Virus record (IMG/VR): IMGVR_UViG_3300033998_000181 | Span: 1 to 53,416 of that record | Origin: a virus | Strand: one strand, 5' to 3' | Length of the DNA stretch: 53,416 bases | In this document: positions 40,321 through 47,673 of the stretch, one piece after another | How positions within the stretch are numbered: the first letter of the stretch is position 1 | Layout of the letters: every line of letters begins with the position of its first letter | Made by a program: the position numbers and the translations under genes | Notes under the pieces: generated by a model | Seen by the model: the letters and a program-made list of their open reading frames with translations, nothing else | Database searches by the model: none | Told to the model about the DNA's origin: nothing

Positions 40321-40815
40321 ATGAGCAGAGACTTACTTGATCCTGATGCCATTATGGATCTGAGGGGCGACGGAAGCAACGACGAGAACTTCGACAATAT
40401 GGTATTAAACCTGGATGAGGTTAGTGAAGAACTACCAAAGTTCGAGGCAATACCTCCTGGTACCTACAATGCTATCGTTGAAAATGTCACCTTTGGCCCT
40501 TCTCAGAACAGTGGCAGTCCTATGCTGACTTGGGAATTCCGTATTACGGATCCTGCGTACGAAAACAGGAAGCTATTCTTCCATACTGTGCTTAACAAAG
40601 AGTTTGGTGTTAAGATGTTAAAGCGTACATTGCTGCGTATTTGTCCAGATATCGACTTGTCTAACTTTAGCCCCAAGGCTTTCGCCGAGACTGGTGCTGC
40701 TCTCGGGTTGCCTTGTAGGTTAAAAGTGACTGTACGTACCTACCAAGGCGAAAAACGTAACAACGTCAAAGAGGTTCTGCCTCCTGAGGGCGCTGACGAG
40801 TTCTTTGACGCTTAG
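40321..40815 (+). CDS. DUF669-type single-strand-binding-like protein
   Basis: 164 residues. EAIPPGTYNAIVENVTFGPS, NSGSPMLTWEFRITDPAYEN, RKLFFHTVLNKEFGVKMLKR, then GLPCRLKVTVRTYQGEKRNN are the DUF669 pattern, used as SSB-like partners of Sak4. Acidic C-terminus (GADEFFDA), as in SSB proteins. ATG behind AAGGAGGT. Confidence 0.87.
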   Translation: MSRDLLDPDAIMDLRGDGSNDENFDNMVLNLDEVSEELPKFEAIPPGTYNAIVENVTFGPSQNSGSPMLTWEFRITDPAYENRKLFFHTVLNKEFGVKMLKRTLLRICPDIDLSNFSPKAFAETGAALGLPCRLKVTVRTYQGEKRNNVKEVLPPEGADEFFDA

Positions 40816-40823
40816 GAGGCAAC

Positions 40824-40860
40824 ATGGGTGAGTTAAGTACGCGCCACTTAACTCACCCAT
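40824..40860 (+). promoter_or_regulatory. 14-bp perfect hairpin covering a start codon
   Basis: ATGGGTGAGTTAAG (40824-40837), nine-base loop, CTTAACTCACCCAT (40847-40860). AGGAGG lies ten bases before the stem's ATG. No T-run follows. It could reduce translation or protect the upstream message end; the downstream HTH gene starts 33 bases later. Confidence 0.7.
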
Positions 40861-40893
40861 ACCTTACCAATACGACAACGGAGGGAGATGTGT

Positions 40894-41091
40894 ATGGAAA
40901 AAGCTGCAGCCCGTCGCAGGGAGCTTACCTTACACGAAGCTGCGGAAAGGATAGGTAAGCATTACATCACTACATTGAAACTTGCTCGTAGTGGTAAGCT
41001 GCGTGCGATAAAAAAGGGAGGACAATGGTACGTAACGGAAGAAGAGGTAGAAAGATTCAACAGAGAAGGTAATTACAAAGGGGACGATTAA
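40894..41091 (+). CDS. Excisionase/MerR-type HTH protein
   Basis: 65 residues; ATG 40894 (six bases behind GGAGGGAG; an ATG at 40888 touches it). LTLHEAAERIGKHYITTLKL and ARSGKLRAIKKGGQWYVTEE with VERFNREG: the HTH_17 family. A small DNA-binding regulator. No integrase is present, so an Xis role is unlikely. Confidence 0.8.
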   Translation: MEKAAARRRELTLHEAAERIGKHYITTLKLARSGKLRAIKKGGQWYVTEEEVERFNREGNYKGDD

Positions 41092-41092
41092 G

Positions 41093-41476
41093 GTGGCCAA
41101 TAATTTAACCGATACACGTTTATCTCCTTATATGGAAGATTGTGATGCACTTGACCGTAAGTTCAATCTTACGCATTTGCACGAGCCAAAGATGGTTCAC
41201 GTTGCGTTCTTTACACTTGCCTTGGCAGGTGAAGTAGGTGAATTAACAAATATAGTCAAAAAGATTTGGCGAGACGGAGAAAGTCCGGAGCTTTGGCAAA
41301 AGTTCGACGAAGAGATGGTTGATATCCTGATCTATTTTGTCGAACTTTTAAACGTTACGCGCTGTTCTTTTGATGAAGCATGGAGGAAGAAACGTGAAAT
41401 TCTCAGTAGACGTATGAAGGCGCAAACGGGTTACCAAGTGAAAGACTGGCTGCTATCGTTGATGCGAGAACTCTAA
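41093..41476 (+). CDS. MazG-like nucleotide pyrophosphohydrolase
   Basis: 127 residues from GTG 41093. FFTLALAGEVGELTNIVKKI and FDEEMVDILIYFVELLNVTR hold the acidic motif pairs (E..E and E..D) of the MazG fold; all-helical. It hydrolyses (d)NTPs to monophosphates, tuning the pool in the modification and replication operon. It is placed two bases after the HTH gene. Confidence 0.85.
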   Translation: MANNLTDTRLSPYMEDCDALDRKFNLTHLHEPKMVHVAFFTLALAGEVGELTNIVKKIWRDGESPELWQKFDEEMVDILIYFVELLNVTRCSFDEAWRKKREILSRRMKAQTGYQVKDWLLSLMREL

Positions 41477-41488
41477 GGAGGTAACTAC

Positions 41489-42034
41489 ATGCCTATTGTT
41501 GCGATTGTTGGCCCTGACGGTGCCGGGAAAACAACTATTGTAGAAGCACTACGAAGCAAGTTGGATTGTGACTATCACAAAGGTTCGTATGAGCCACCAG
41601 ACAAAATGGTTCATACATTGGTAGAGGTCATTTCGAGAGCTCGTCCGAGTAGGATCTTGCTTTGTGATCGCCTTCATTACCCCGACGATATAGTATACTC
41701 TAGAGCAGTACGAAACATTCCTTCTACTTTAGAGTTTGTGGTACCTTTATGTGAATATGTTTTACGTGAGAATGATACGTTCTTACTCTACGTCAACGCA
41801 GGGTTGCACGTCTTAAAGCTTAGGCTCCTCGCTAGGGGCGATGATTATGTCAAAGATTTAAGTGTTTTACCTTTAATACAACGTTACTATGAAGATTTCC
41901 TGAGCAGAACTAGACTACCTTATAAGGTGATAGATACGAGTTGGGCTGATCCTGAAACGGTTGCCGAGCGCGCCGAAATGTATATCGCAGAGCGTTGGCC
42001 AAGACTATATAAGGAGGCTCTTAAACATGAGTAA
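41489..42034 (+). CDS. Thymidylate/deoxynucleotide kinase-like P-loop protein
   Basis: 181 residues. Walker A MPIVAIVGPDGAGKTTIVEA, then LLCDRLHYPDDIVYSRA (DR-type substrate loop), LYVNAGLHVLKLRLLARGDD. This is a thymidylate-kinase-like fold. Its gene overlaps queC by eight bases. It may phosphorylate a dNMP, perhaps dTMP from ThyX. Confidence 0.8.
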   Translation: MPIVAIVGPDGAGKTTIVEALRSKLDCDYHKGSYEPPDKMVHTLVEVISRARPSRILLCDRLHYPDDIVYSRAVRNIPSTLEFVVPLCEYVLRENDTFLLYVNAGLHVLKLRLLARGDDYVKDLSVLPLIQRYYEDFLSRTRLPYKVIDTSWADPETVAERAEMYIAERWPRLYKEALKHE

Positions 42035-42686
42035 AGCTATAGTATTACTAAGCGGCGGTATGGATTCTGCAGTTACTGCGGCAGTAGCACGTCGAGAAAA
42101 CGAAGAAGTAATCGCGTTAAACGCTTACTATGGACAAAAACATTCCGTCGAGCGTGAGTGCGCTCGCAAGTTAGTAGGGCTACTGAAACTAGATGGCTAT
42201 ATTGAATTAGATTTAAGTTTCATTTTTACGCATATGCGTAGCTCACTCTTACGACTATCCAACATTCCTATTGACGATAACCAACCAAAAAACGAGGTAG
42301 GCGCAACATATGTACCAGGGAGGAATTCGATCTTCTTGTCAATTGCAGCAGGCATAGCAGACTCCATGGGAGCGCAGTTTGTATACTATGGGGCACATCA
42401 AGAGGACCATGCAGGATACCCTGATTGTAGAGCAGAATACTTTGTGGCAATCCGTGACGCTCTCAGATTGGGCACTAAGAATGAAGTGGTTCTCAAGGCA
42501 CCTTTTATCACTAAGCCTAAGAGCTACATTGTCCGAACTGGTATAGAACTCGGCGTCCCGTTCGAACATACACATTCCTGTTATCGCGGCGAGAGACCCG
42601 CGTGCGGCACATGTCCAACGTGTCAGATAAGGTTACAAGCGTTTGCAGAAGCTGGAATCGAGGATCCCTTGCCGTATAGGAGGTAG
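42027..42686 (+). CDS. queC: 7-cyano-7-deazaguanine (preQ0) synthase QueC
   Basis: 219 residues; ATG 42027 behind AAGGAGG. PP-loop LLSGGMDSAVTAAV (residues 7-20) and C-terminal zinc set Cys185, Cys193, Cys196, Cys199 (ERPACGTCPTC). YVPGRNSIFLSIA motif present. It makes preQ0 from 7-carboxy-7-deazaguanine with ATP and ammonia. Single domain, not fused to an amidotransferase. Starts the 7-deazaguanine block queC-queD-queE-folE-dpdA. Confidence 0.95.
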   Translation: MSKAIVLLSGGMDSAVTAAVARRENEEVIALNAYYGQKHSVERECARKLVGLLKLDGYIELDLSFIFTHMRSSLLRLSNIPIDDNQPKNEVGATYVPGRNSIFLSIAAGIADSMGAQFVYYGAHQEDHAGYPDCRAEYFVAIRDALRLGTKNEVVLKAPFITKPKSYIVRTGIELGVPFEHTHSCYRGERPACGTCPTCQIRLQAFAEAGIEDPLPYRR

Positions 42687-42691
42687 TTAAT

Positions 42692-43120
42692 ATGTACGCC
42701 GTTTCTAAAACGTTTACTTTTGACTGTGCTCATATGTTACCTTTTCATGAAGGACAGTGTAAGAACTTACACGGACATACGTACAAGTTAGAGGTCACTG
42801 TAGCACGAGATATCTTGAATGCTGGAAATAACATGATTGTAGACTTCGCAGAATTAAAGAGTATAGTACAGGAACGCATTATAGATCGTTTTGATCATGC
42901 TTTTGTGTATTGTCAACGTAACGAGTTTGAATGTGAAGTAGCCGAACTATTGGAGAAGCATAACCTGAAAACATTGAAGTTACCTAGTCCTACTACGGTA
43001 GAGAATATGTCTGCATATATTTATAATGTACTCGAAATAGCATTGGAAGACAAGGGCGTAAAACTGGTAAAGGTGCAGTTATGGGAAACCCCTACGAGTC
43101 ATGCTGCTTATTGGAGGTAA
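42692..43120 (+). CDS. queD: 6-carboxy-tetrahydropterin synthase QueD
   Basis: 142 residues. FDCAHMLPFHEGQCKNLHGH with zinc ligands His14, His27, His29 and catalytic Cys23; TTVENMSAYIYNVLE and VQLWETPTSHAAY at the end. It makes 6-carboxytetrahydropterin from the FolE product. Five bases after queC, ribosome site AGGAGGT. Confidence 0.95.
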   Translation: MYAVSKTFTFDCAHMLPFHEGQCKNLHGHTYKLEVTVARDILNAGNNMIVDFAELKSIVQERIIDRFDHAFVYCQRNEFECEVAELLEKHNLKTLKLPSPTTVENMSAYIYNVLEIALEDKGVKLVKVQLWETPTSHAAYWR

Positions 43121-43124
43121 TGTG

Positions 43125-43721
43125 ATGTATAAACTACCAGTACTAGAAATATTTTCAAGTATTCAGGGCGAAGGATATCATATGGGCAAATGGACAATGT
43201 TTATTCGACTAGCCGGATGTAATTTAAAATGTCCTTGGTGTGATACCAAAGACATAATGCAGATGGCTGCGCGAGATCTTACTGTAGATGATATAGTGAA
43301 AATAGTAGCCAAAAGAAACGCCTCCGTTGTAACTATCACTGGCGGAGAGCCTACCATACATGATATGGAGGCTCTCTCCTACCTAATTTACAAGTTACAG
43401 CTGTTAGGCAAGTACGTTACAATTGAAACCAATGGCACTAACCCTACGCCTGCGAATGTCAATTGGGTTACATGTTCGCCAAAACCTGGTAATGATTACA
43501 AGATTCACTCCAAGTGTAGATACAACGAATTAAAGTACGTAGTAGACGAAACTTTTGCGCCTGAGTATATAACGACATTAGCGATATCGAGAAGGGTACC
43601 TATTTACGTACAGCCTGAAGGAATGAAACCAGAGAACATACGTCGTTGTCTGGAGCTAGTGCAGCATTTTCCTTTTCTTACTCTTGGTGTGCAATTACAC
43701 AAAGTATTGGGGGTACAATAA
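43125..43721 (+). CDS. queE: 7-carboxy-7-deazaguanine synthase QueE (radical SAM)
   Basis: 198 residues; ATG 43125 behind [26 protein letters not shown] and [15 protein letters not shown] with Cys32, Cys36, Cys39 (CxxxCxxC, Fe-S/SAM); [19 protein letters not shown]. It forms the 7-deazaguanine ring from the QueD product. Its stop overlaps the folE start (TAATG). Confidence 0.95.
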   Translation: MYKLPVLEIFSSIQGEGYHMGKWTMFIRLAGCNLKCPWCDTKDIMQMAARDLTVDDIVKIVAKRNASVVTITGGEPTIHDMEALSYLIYKLQLLGKYVTIETNGTNPTPANVNWVTCSPKPGNDYKIHSKCRYNELKYVVDETFAPEYITTLAISRRVPIYVQPEGMKPENIRRCLELVQHFPFLTLGVQLHKVLGVQ

Positions 43722-44278
43722 TGAAAGCACCGAATTTCGTTGAAGCTGGATTTAGAATGATGCTTATCGGGTTAGGTGAAGATCCGGATCGAGAAGGATT
43801 GAAGGCTACTCCACGACGAGTACGTGAAATGTGGGAAGAGATCTTCCGAGGATTAGAATGCGATCCAAAACGTCATTTAGAAACTACTTTCCAAGAAGAT
43901 CACCAAGAGATGGTAGTTGTGAGAGATATTCCGTTCTACTCTATGTGCGAACACCACTTTGTACCTTTCTTTGGAAAAGCACATATCGCCTATATCCCAC
44001 AAGGCAAAGTAGTCGGACTTAGTAAGCTGGCACGTACCTTGGAGGAGTACGCCAGAAGGCCGCAGGTACAGGAACGCCTGACTTCACAAATAGCTGACGC
44101 TATCGACGAAGTGCTGAAGCCCTTAGGAGTAGGAGTAGTGATAGAAGCAGAACATATGTGTATGACAATGAGGGGTATCAAAAAGCCAGGGAGCAAGACT
44201 ATTACCTCTGCGATGCGGGGCGTGTTTCTTGATAAACCGGAGGTACGTGCCGAGTTCATGAACCTTATAGGGAGGTAA
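43721..44278 (+). CDS. folE: GTP cyclohydrolase I
   Basis: 185 residues. [40 protein letters not shown] (Cys76), [36 protein letters not shown] (Cys147). First step from GTP to dihydroneopterin triphosphate. In this operon it feeds QueD; phages with 7-deazaguanine DNA often carry their own folE. Confidence 0.95.
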   Translation: MKAPNFVEAGFRMMLIGLGEDPDREGLKATPRRVREMWEEIFRGLECDPKRHLETTFQEDHQEMVVVRDIPFYSMCEHHFVPFFGKAHIAYIPQGKVVGLSKLARTLEEYARRPQVQERLTSQIADAIDEVLKPLGVGVVIEAEHMCMTMRGIKKPGSKTITSAMRGVFLDKPEVRAEFMNLIGR

Positions 44279-44282
44279 CAAT

Positions 44283-45059
44283 ATGCAAGTTGCTTCCATT
44301 GTACCTATACACTATCTTCCTCTCATCAAGGGCAAACCGTACCATTTGTGTCTTGCTCACTTAGCTCTCAATTACACCGAGTATCGAGACTTTTACAAAG
44401 AGGAAGCACAAAACGGAAGCTATGTGATATTAGACAACGGAGCTGCGGAAGGAGAAACAGTAGAAATACAGGAGCTTTTACAACTCGCTATATACCTAGG
44501 AGCTTCCGAAGTGATTCTCCCGGACTTTATAGGGGATTACGAGAAAACTATAACAGAGTCTTATAGAGCATTACACTACATCAAAAGTAGAGAAGACTAC
44601 AAAGGAAAGGTTATGGCAGTGCCTCAAGCAAGTTCATTTAAGAGCTGGCTAACAGCTGCAGAGGAGATGTTAACTTGGCCTATCGATACCTTGGGGATAC
44701 CTAAATTTCTAACATACGCCTTCGGGCCTTGTGCTCGTTTACTTGCCTTACATCGCTTAAGATCCTCACTCAGCTTTCTTAGAGCACAAGGTAAAATACA
44801 GATTCACTTGCTTGGATGTGCGTATGATCCACGTGAGGTTGGTACCATAAAGGAACTGTCACCGATACCAGTCAGAGGGGTAGATAGCTCGTTGCCTTAT
44901 CTATTAGCGCGCGACGGACATTATTTGTTGCATGCATACAGGCATCATATACAACGCAGTCAAGAGCCTGTAGATTTCCTGGACAAAGAAACAGATCCAG
45001 GCTTCGTAGCTGCGAACATACAAGTGTGGGAAGACATATGTGCCGGCGAGCTTGTATAG
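44283..45059 (+). CDS. dpdA: DpdA-like DNA 7-deazaguanine transglycosylase
   Basis: 258 residues, a TGT-like (beta/alpha)8 protein. YVILDNGAAEGETV (Asp51), GASEVILPDFIGDYEKTI (Asp81), KVMAVPQASSF, TLGIPKFLTY, IQIHLLGCAYDP, and RGVDSSLPYLLARDG (Asp201) match phage DpdA proteins, which replace guanine with 7-deazaguanines in DNA. The family is shorter than tRNA-guanine transglycosylases and lacks their zinc motif, as here. Directly after folE and before the polymerase. tRNA modification is less likely in this context. Confidence 0.88.
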   Translation: MQVASIVPIHYLPLIKGKPYHLCLAHLALNYTEYRDFYKEEAQNGSYVILDNGAAEGETVEIQELLQLAIYLGASEVILPDFIGDYEKTITESYRALHYIKSREDYKGKVMAVPQASSFKSWLTAAEEMLTWPIDTLGIPKFLTYAFGPCARLLALHRLRSSLSFLRAQGKIQIHLLGCAYDPREVGTIKELSPIPVRGVDSSLPYLLARDGHYLLHAYRHHIQRSQEPVDFLDKETDPGFVAANIQVWEDICAGELV

Positions 45060-45071
45060 GAGGTTGGGCAA

Positions 45072-47450
45072 ATGTCACAATGGTCTCATTTATGTAAAGG
45101 ATGTGTATATGAGCGTTATCCAAAGATACCGCCTAGTCCTTTAAAAGGGGCTAGGCTCGCTATTGTTGGCGAAGCACCAGGTGTAATAGAACTTGCACGC
45201 AAGAAACCTTTTGTAGGGCCTTCAGGGGAGTTGTTGAGGAAAACGTTTCAGCACGTAGGGTTGCCTAATTTAGACGAAGTCTTTATAACCAATGCACTCT
45301 TATGTCGACCTCCTAAAGGTCAGATCAACAAACAAGCAGTGAGCTTGTGTAGTCGAAGGTTAATCGATGAACTCGTCAGAGTGAGTCCTAGAGTAATAAT
45401 TGCTTTCGGTAATACTGCGATTCATGCATTGACGGGTGACTTCAAGTTAAAGATAACTCAAATACAAGGACAGGTGTTACAGTCTGACTTACTAAAACCT
45501 TGCAACCCTGCTATTGTACCAGTGTTGCATCCGGCAGCAGTGCTTCGTGCTGGAGGCGCCTTTGGGCAATTTGTACAGGCGTTGCGCAGAGCATACGAAG
45601 TATACGTCACAGGAGAAGTAAGAAAGTTGCCCGAGCCGACATTTACAGTCATCGAAAACGGAGCTATGTTAGAACGTGCAATTAAAGGACTAGTCAAACG
45701 TCCCTTGCTTGGCGGGGACATTGAAACCCACGGTAACCCTCGTACTGGACGTATATTGTGCTTAGGTGTGTGCTGGAACGAACCAAAAGGGACGGATCCT
45801 GAACCGGGACGAGTATTGATTTTCCCAGAGGATATGATTCCGTACACCAAACCACTCCTCGAGCACCCTTACCCTAAGTGGATATGGCAAGGTGGAAAGT
45901 ATGATATGGAATGGCTATGGGAGAGAGGCATTAAAGCGCGACTCGATCACGATACTATGATGTTACACTACGCTCTCTGCGAACAAACTGGTACTCATGG
46001 GCTAGATAAGTTGTCGGTGCTCTACCTGGGTGACGAGCCTTATAAGCATGTAGTTCGTGACTACAGTAAAGGCAAGAAAAAAGAAGGCTTCGGCGATGTA
46101 CCGAAGGAAGTGTTGTATCCTTACTTGGCAAAAGACGTAGACAGAATGGTACGTCTGTTCCATATATTCTACCCAAAGGTTATGTCAGACAGAGACCTTA
46201 TGAAATTGTACTACAGACTATTACTTCCAGCGAATCGTTTCCTTGTTAAAGTACAAAGCAGAGGACTCCTGGTAAACTTCGAAGAATTAGAGGAGGAAGA
46301 TGCGCGTCTACAGGAGGAAATAGAACAATTAGAGAGGGAGATTATAGAGCTAGCAGCGCCCTACTGGGACCCTGACGAGTACTTAGCACAAACAGACAGG
46401 AAAACAGCGACAGAAATTTTCAAGCCCAGTAGTACGTACCAGTTGGCGTGGCTGTTGTATGAAAAACTAGGATTACGTGCCAAGTATATGAAGGGGAGGA
46501 GTACCAAAGAAGAGGTTCTCGAGCAGTTAAAGGGACAACATCCAATAGTAGACAAGATTTTGGAGTATCGTGAGGTCAAAAAGTTACATTCGACGTACAT
46601 TAGAGGTACCCAAAAATGGATTGAGGAGGACGGTAGAGTACATACAGGATACAAGGTACACGGTACCGTCACGGGAAGGTTAAGTTCAAGCCAACCTAAT
46701 GTTCAAAACATACCAAAGAAGATTCGTAGAATCTATCACGCGCCTCCCGGATTCGTTTTAATTGATGCTGACTATAGCGGCGCCGAGTTACGCATACTAG
46801 CGTACGTTAGCGGCGACAAAGAACTGGTACAGATTTTTAAGGAAGGACGCAGCTTGCATAAGGAAGTGGCTAGAGAGTTCTTCGGCCCTAACTATACAGA
46901 TGAGCAGTACATGAGGGCGAAAGCAGTAAACTTTGGCATAGCCTATGGTAGGACAGCGTTCTCGCTATCCGTCGAGATGGACATTCCTCAAGAAGAAGCA
47001 CAATCGTATATCGATCGCTGGTATGCGCGGTTCCCTGAAGCGCATAAATACTTGTTAGAGTGCGATGCAGCTGCACGTCGTGGAGAAGTACTCGTTACTG
47101 ACTTAGGCAGAAAGCGGAGATTTGGTCTCGTGACACCTGAGAACGTAGATACTCTAGAAAATGAAGCACGTAACTTTAGAATCCAATCACTAGCGAGTGA
47201 TATGACGCTTATCTCTGCTATACGCATGGATCCACTTATCAATCGTTGGGGCGCTCGAGTTGTAAACTTGGTTCATGACAGTATTGTCATTGAGTGTCCT
47301 ATTACCGAAGTAAAAAGAACAATTCGTCTTGCACACAACATCATGGTACGTACGCCTAGAGAAATATTAAAGACAGACATCCCATTCGAAGCTGAGTTCA
47401 AAGTAGGCTTTGTTTGGGGTAAAGACATGATGGAATTTAAAGTCGAGTAG
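45072..47450 (+). CDS. DNA polymerase I with N-terminal family-4 uracil-DNA glycosylase
   Basis: 792 residues. Residues 1-180: Cys8, Cys11, Cys78, Cys93 (Fe-S ligands), GEAPGVIELARKKPFVGPSG, ITNALLCRPPKGQ and VLHPAAVLR, the family-4 UDG motifs. Residues ~210-400: 3'-5' exonuclease (GGDIETHGN, Asp216/Glu218; later LAKDVDRM). Residues ~420-792: polymerase A, motif A LIDADYSGAELRIL (Asp567), motif B RAKAVNFGIAYG, motif C VHDSIVIE (~735). The replicative polymerase of the phage; the glycosylase could remove uracil at or ahead of synthesis. Confidence 0.9.
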   Translation: MSQWSHLCKGCVYERYPKIPPSPLKGARLAIVGEAPGVIELARKKPFVGPSGELLRKTFQHVGLPNLDEVFITNALLCRPPKGQINKQAVSLCSRRLIDELVRVSPRVIIAFGNTAIHALTGDFKLKITQIQGQVLQSDLLKPCNPAIVPVLHPAAVLRAGGAFGQFVQALRRAYEVYVTGEVRKLPEPTFTVIENGAMLERAIKGLVKRPLLGGDIETHGNPRTGRILCLGVCWNEPKGTDPEPGRVLIFPEDMIPYTKPLLEHPYPKWIWQGGKYDMEWLWERGIKARLDHDTMMLHYALCEQTGTHGLDKLSVLYLGDEPYKHVVRDYSKGKKKEGFGDVPKEVLYPYLAKDVDRMVRLFHIFYPKVMSDRDLMKLYYRLLLPANRFLVKVQSRGLLVNFEELEEEDARLQEEIEQLEREIIELAAPYWDPDEYLAQTDRKTATEIFKPSSTYQLAWLLYEKLGLRAKYMKGRSTKEEVLEQLKGQHPIVDKILEYREVKKLHSTYIRGTQKWIEEDGRVHTGYKVHGTVTGRLSSSQPNVQNIPKKIRRIYHAPPGFVLIDADYSGAELRILAYVSGDKELVQIFKEGRSLHKEVAREFFGPNYTDEQYMRAKAVNFGIAYGRTAFSLSVEMDIPQEEAQSYIDRWYARFPEAHKYLLECDAAARRGEVLVTDLGRKRRFGLVTPENVDTLENEARNFRIQSLASDMTLISAIRMDPLINRWGARVVNLVHDSIVIECPITEVKRTIRLAHNIMVRTPREILKTDIPFEAEFKVGFVWGKDMMEFKVE

Positions 47451-47465
47451 AAAGGAGGGATAAAG

Positions 47466-47495
47466 ATGTACAAAACAAGGTGGAGGCTTTCTTGA
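47466..47495 (+). CDS. Possible 9-residue leader (MYKTRWRLS)
   Basis: ATG 47466 behind AAAGGAGGG; its TGA overlaps the TTG start of the next gene (TTGA). A translated leader that couples to the downstream start is plausible. Confidence 0.4.
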   Translation: MYKTRWRLS

Positions 47496-47659
47496 AGGAG
47501 TTATCAGAGTTAACTCAAAAGTATGGACTTGTTATCGAGTCCTGTGGGTGCTGCAACGGTCCTTGGTTAAGAGATCTACACAAAGACAAAGTTGTAGCCC
47601 GCTTGATTATGTTTGACAAAGAGAAACAAAAGTATGAGAAATTTGAGTTTAGCAAATAG
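47492..47659 (+). CDS. Small Cys-containing protein upstream of the reductase
   Basis: 55 residues from TTG 47492 behind GGTGGAGG (GTG 47480 is in frame but has no ribosome site). LKELSELTQKYGLVIESCGC, CNGPWLRDL, KVVARLIMFDKEKQKYEKFE. An N-terminal helix and a CGCC motif. Function unknown; may assist the adjacent ribonucleotide reductase. Confidence 0.6.
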   Translation: MKELSELTQKYGLVIESCGCCNGPWLRDLHKDKVVARLIMFDKEKQKYEKFEFSK

Positions 47660-47673
47660 ACAGGAGGGGTAAT

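Noticed and set aside
40894-41091. Excisionase as evidence for lysogeny
   Set aside because: Fold is HTH_17, but no integrase, att-like repeats or repressor/integration module is visible.
42027-44278. Host queuosine-tRNA pathway acquired by the phage
   Set aside because: No QueF, QueA or tRNA-guanine transglycosylase; the following gene resembles DNA-acting DpdA, so DNA modification is the better reading.
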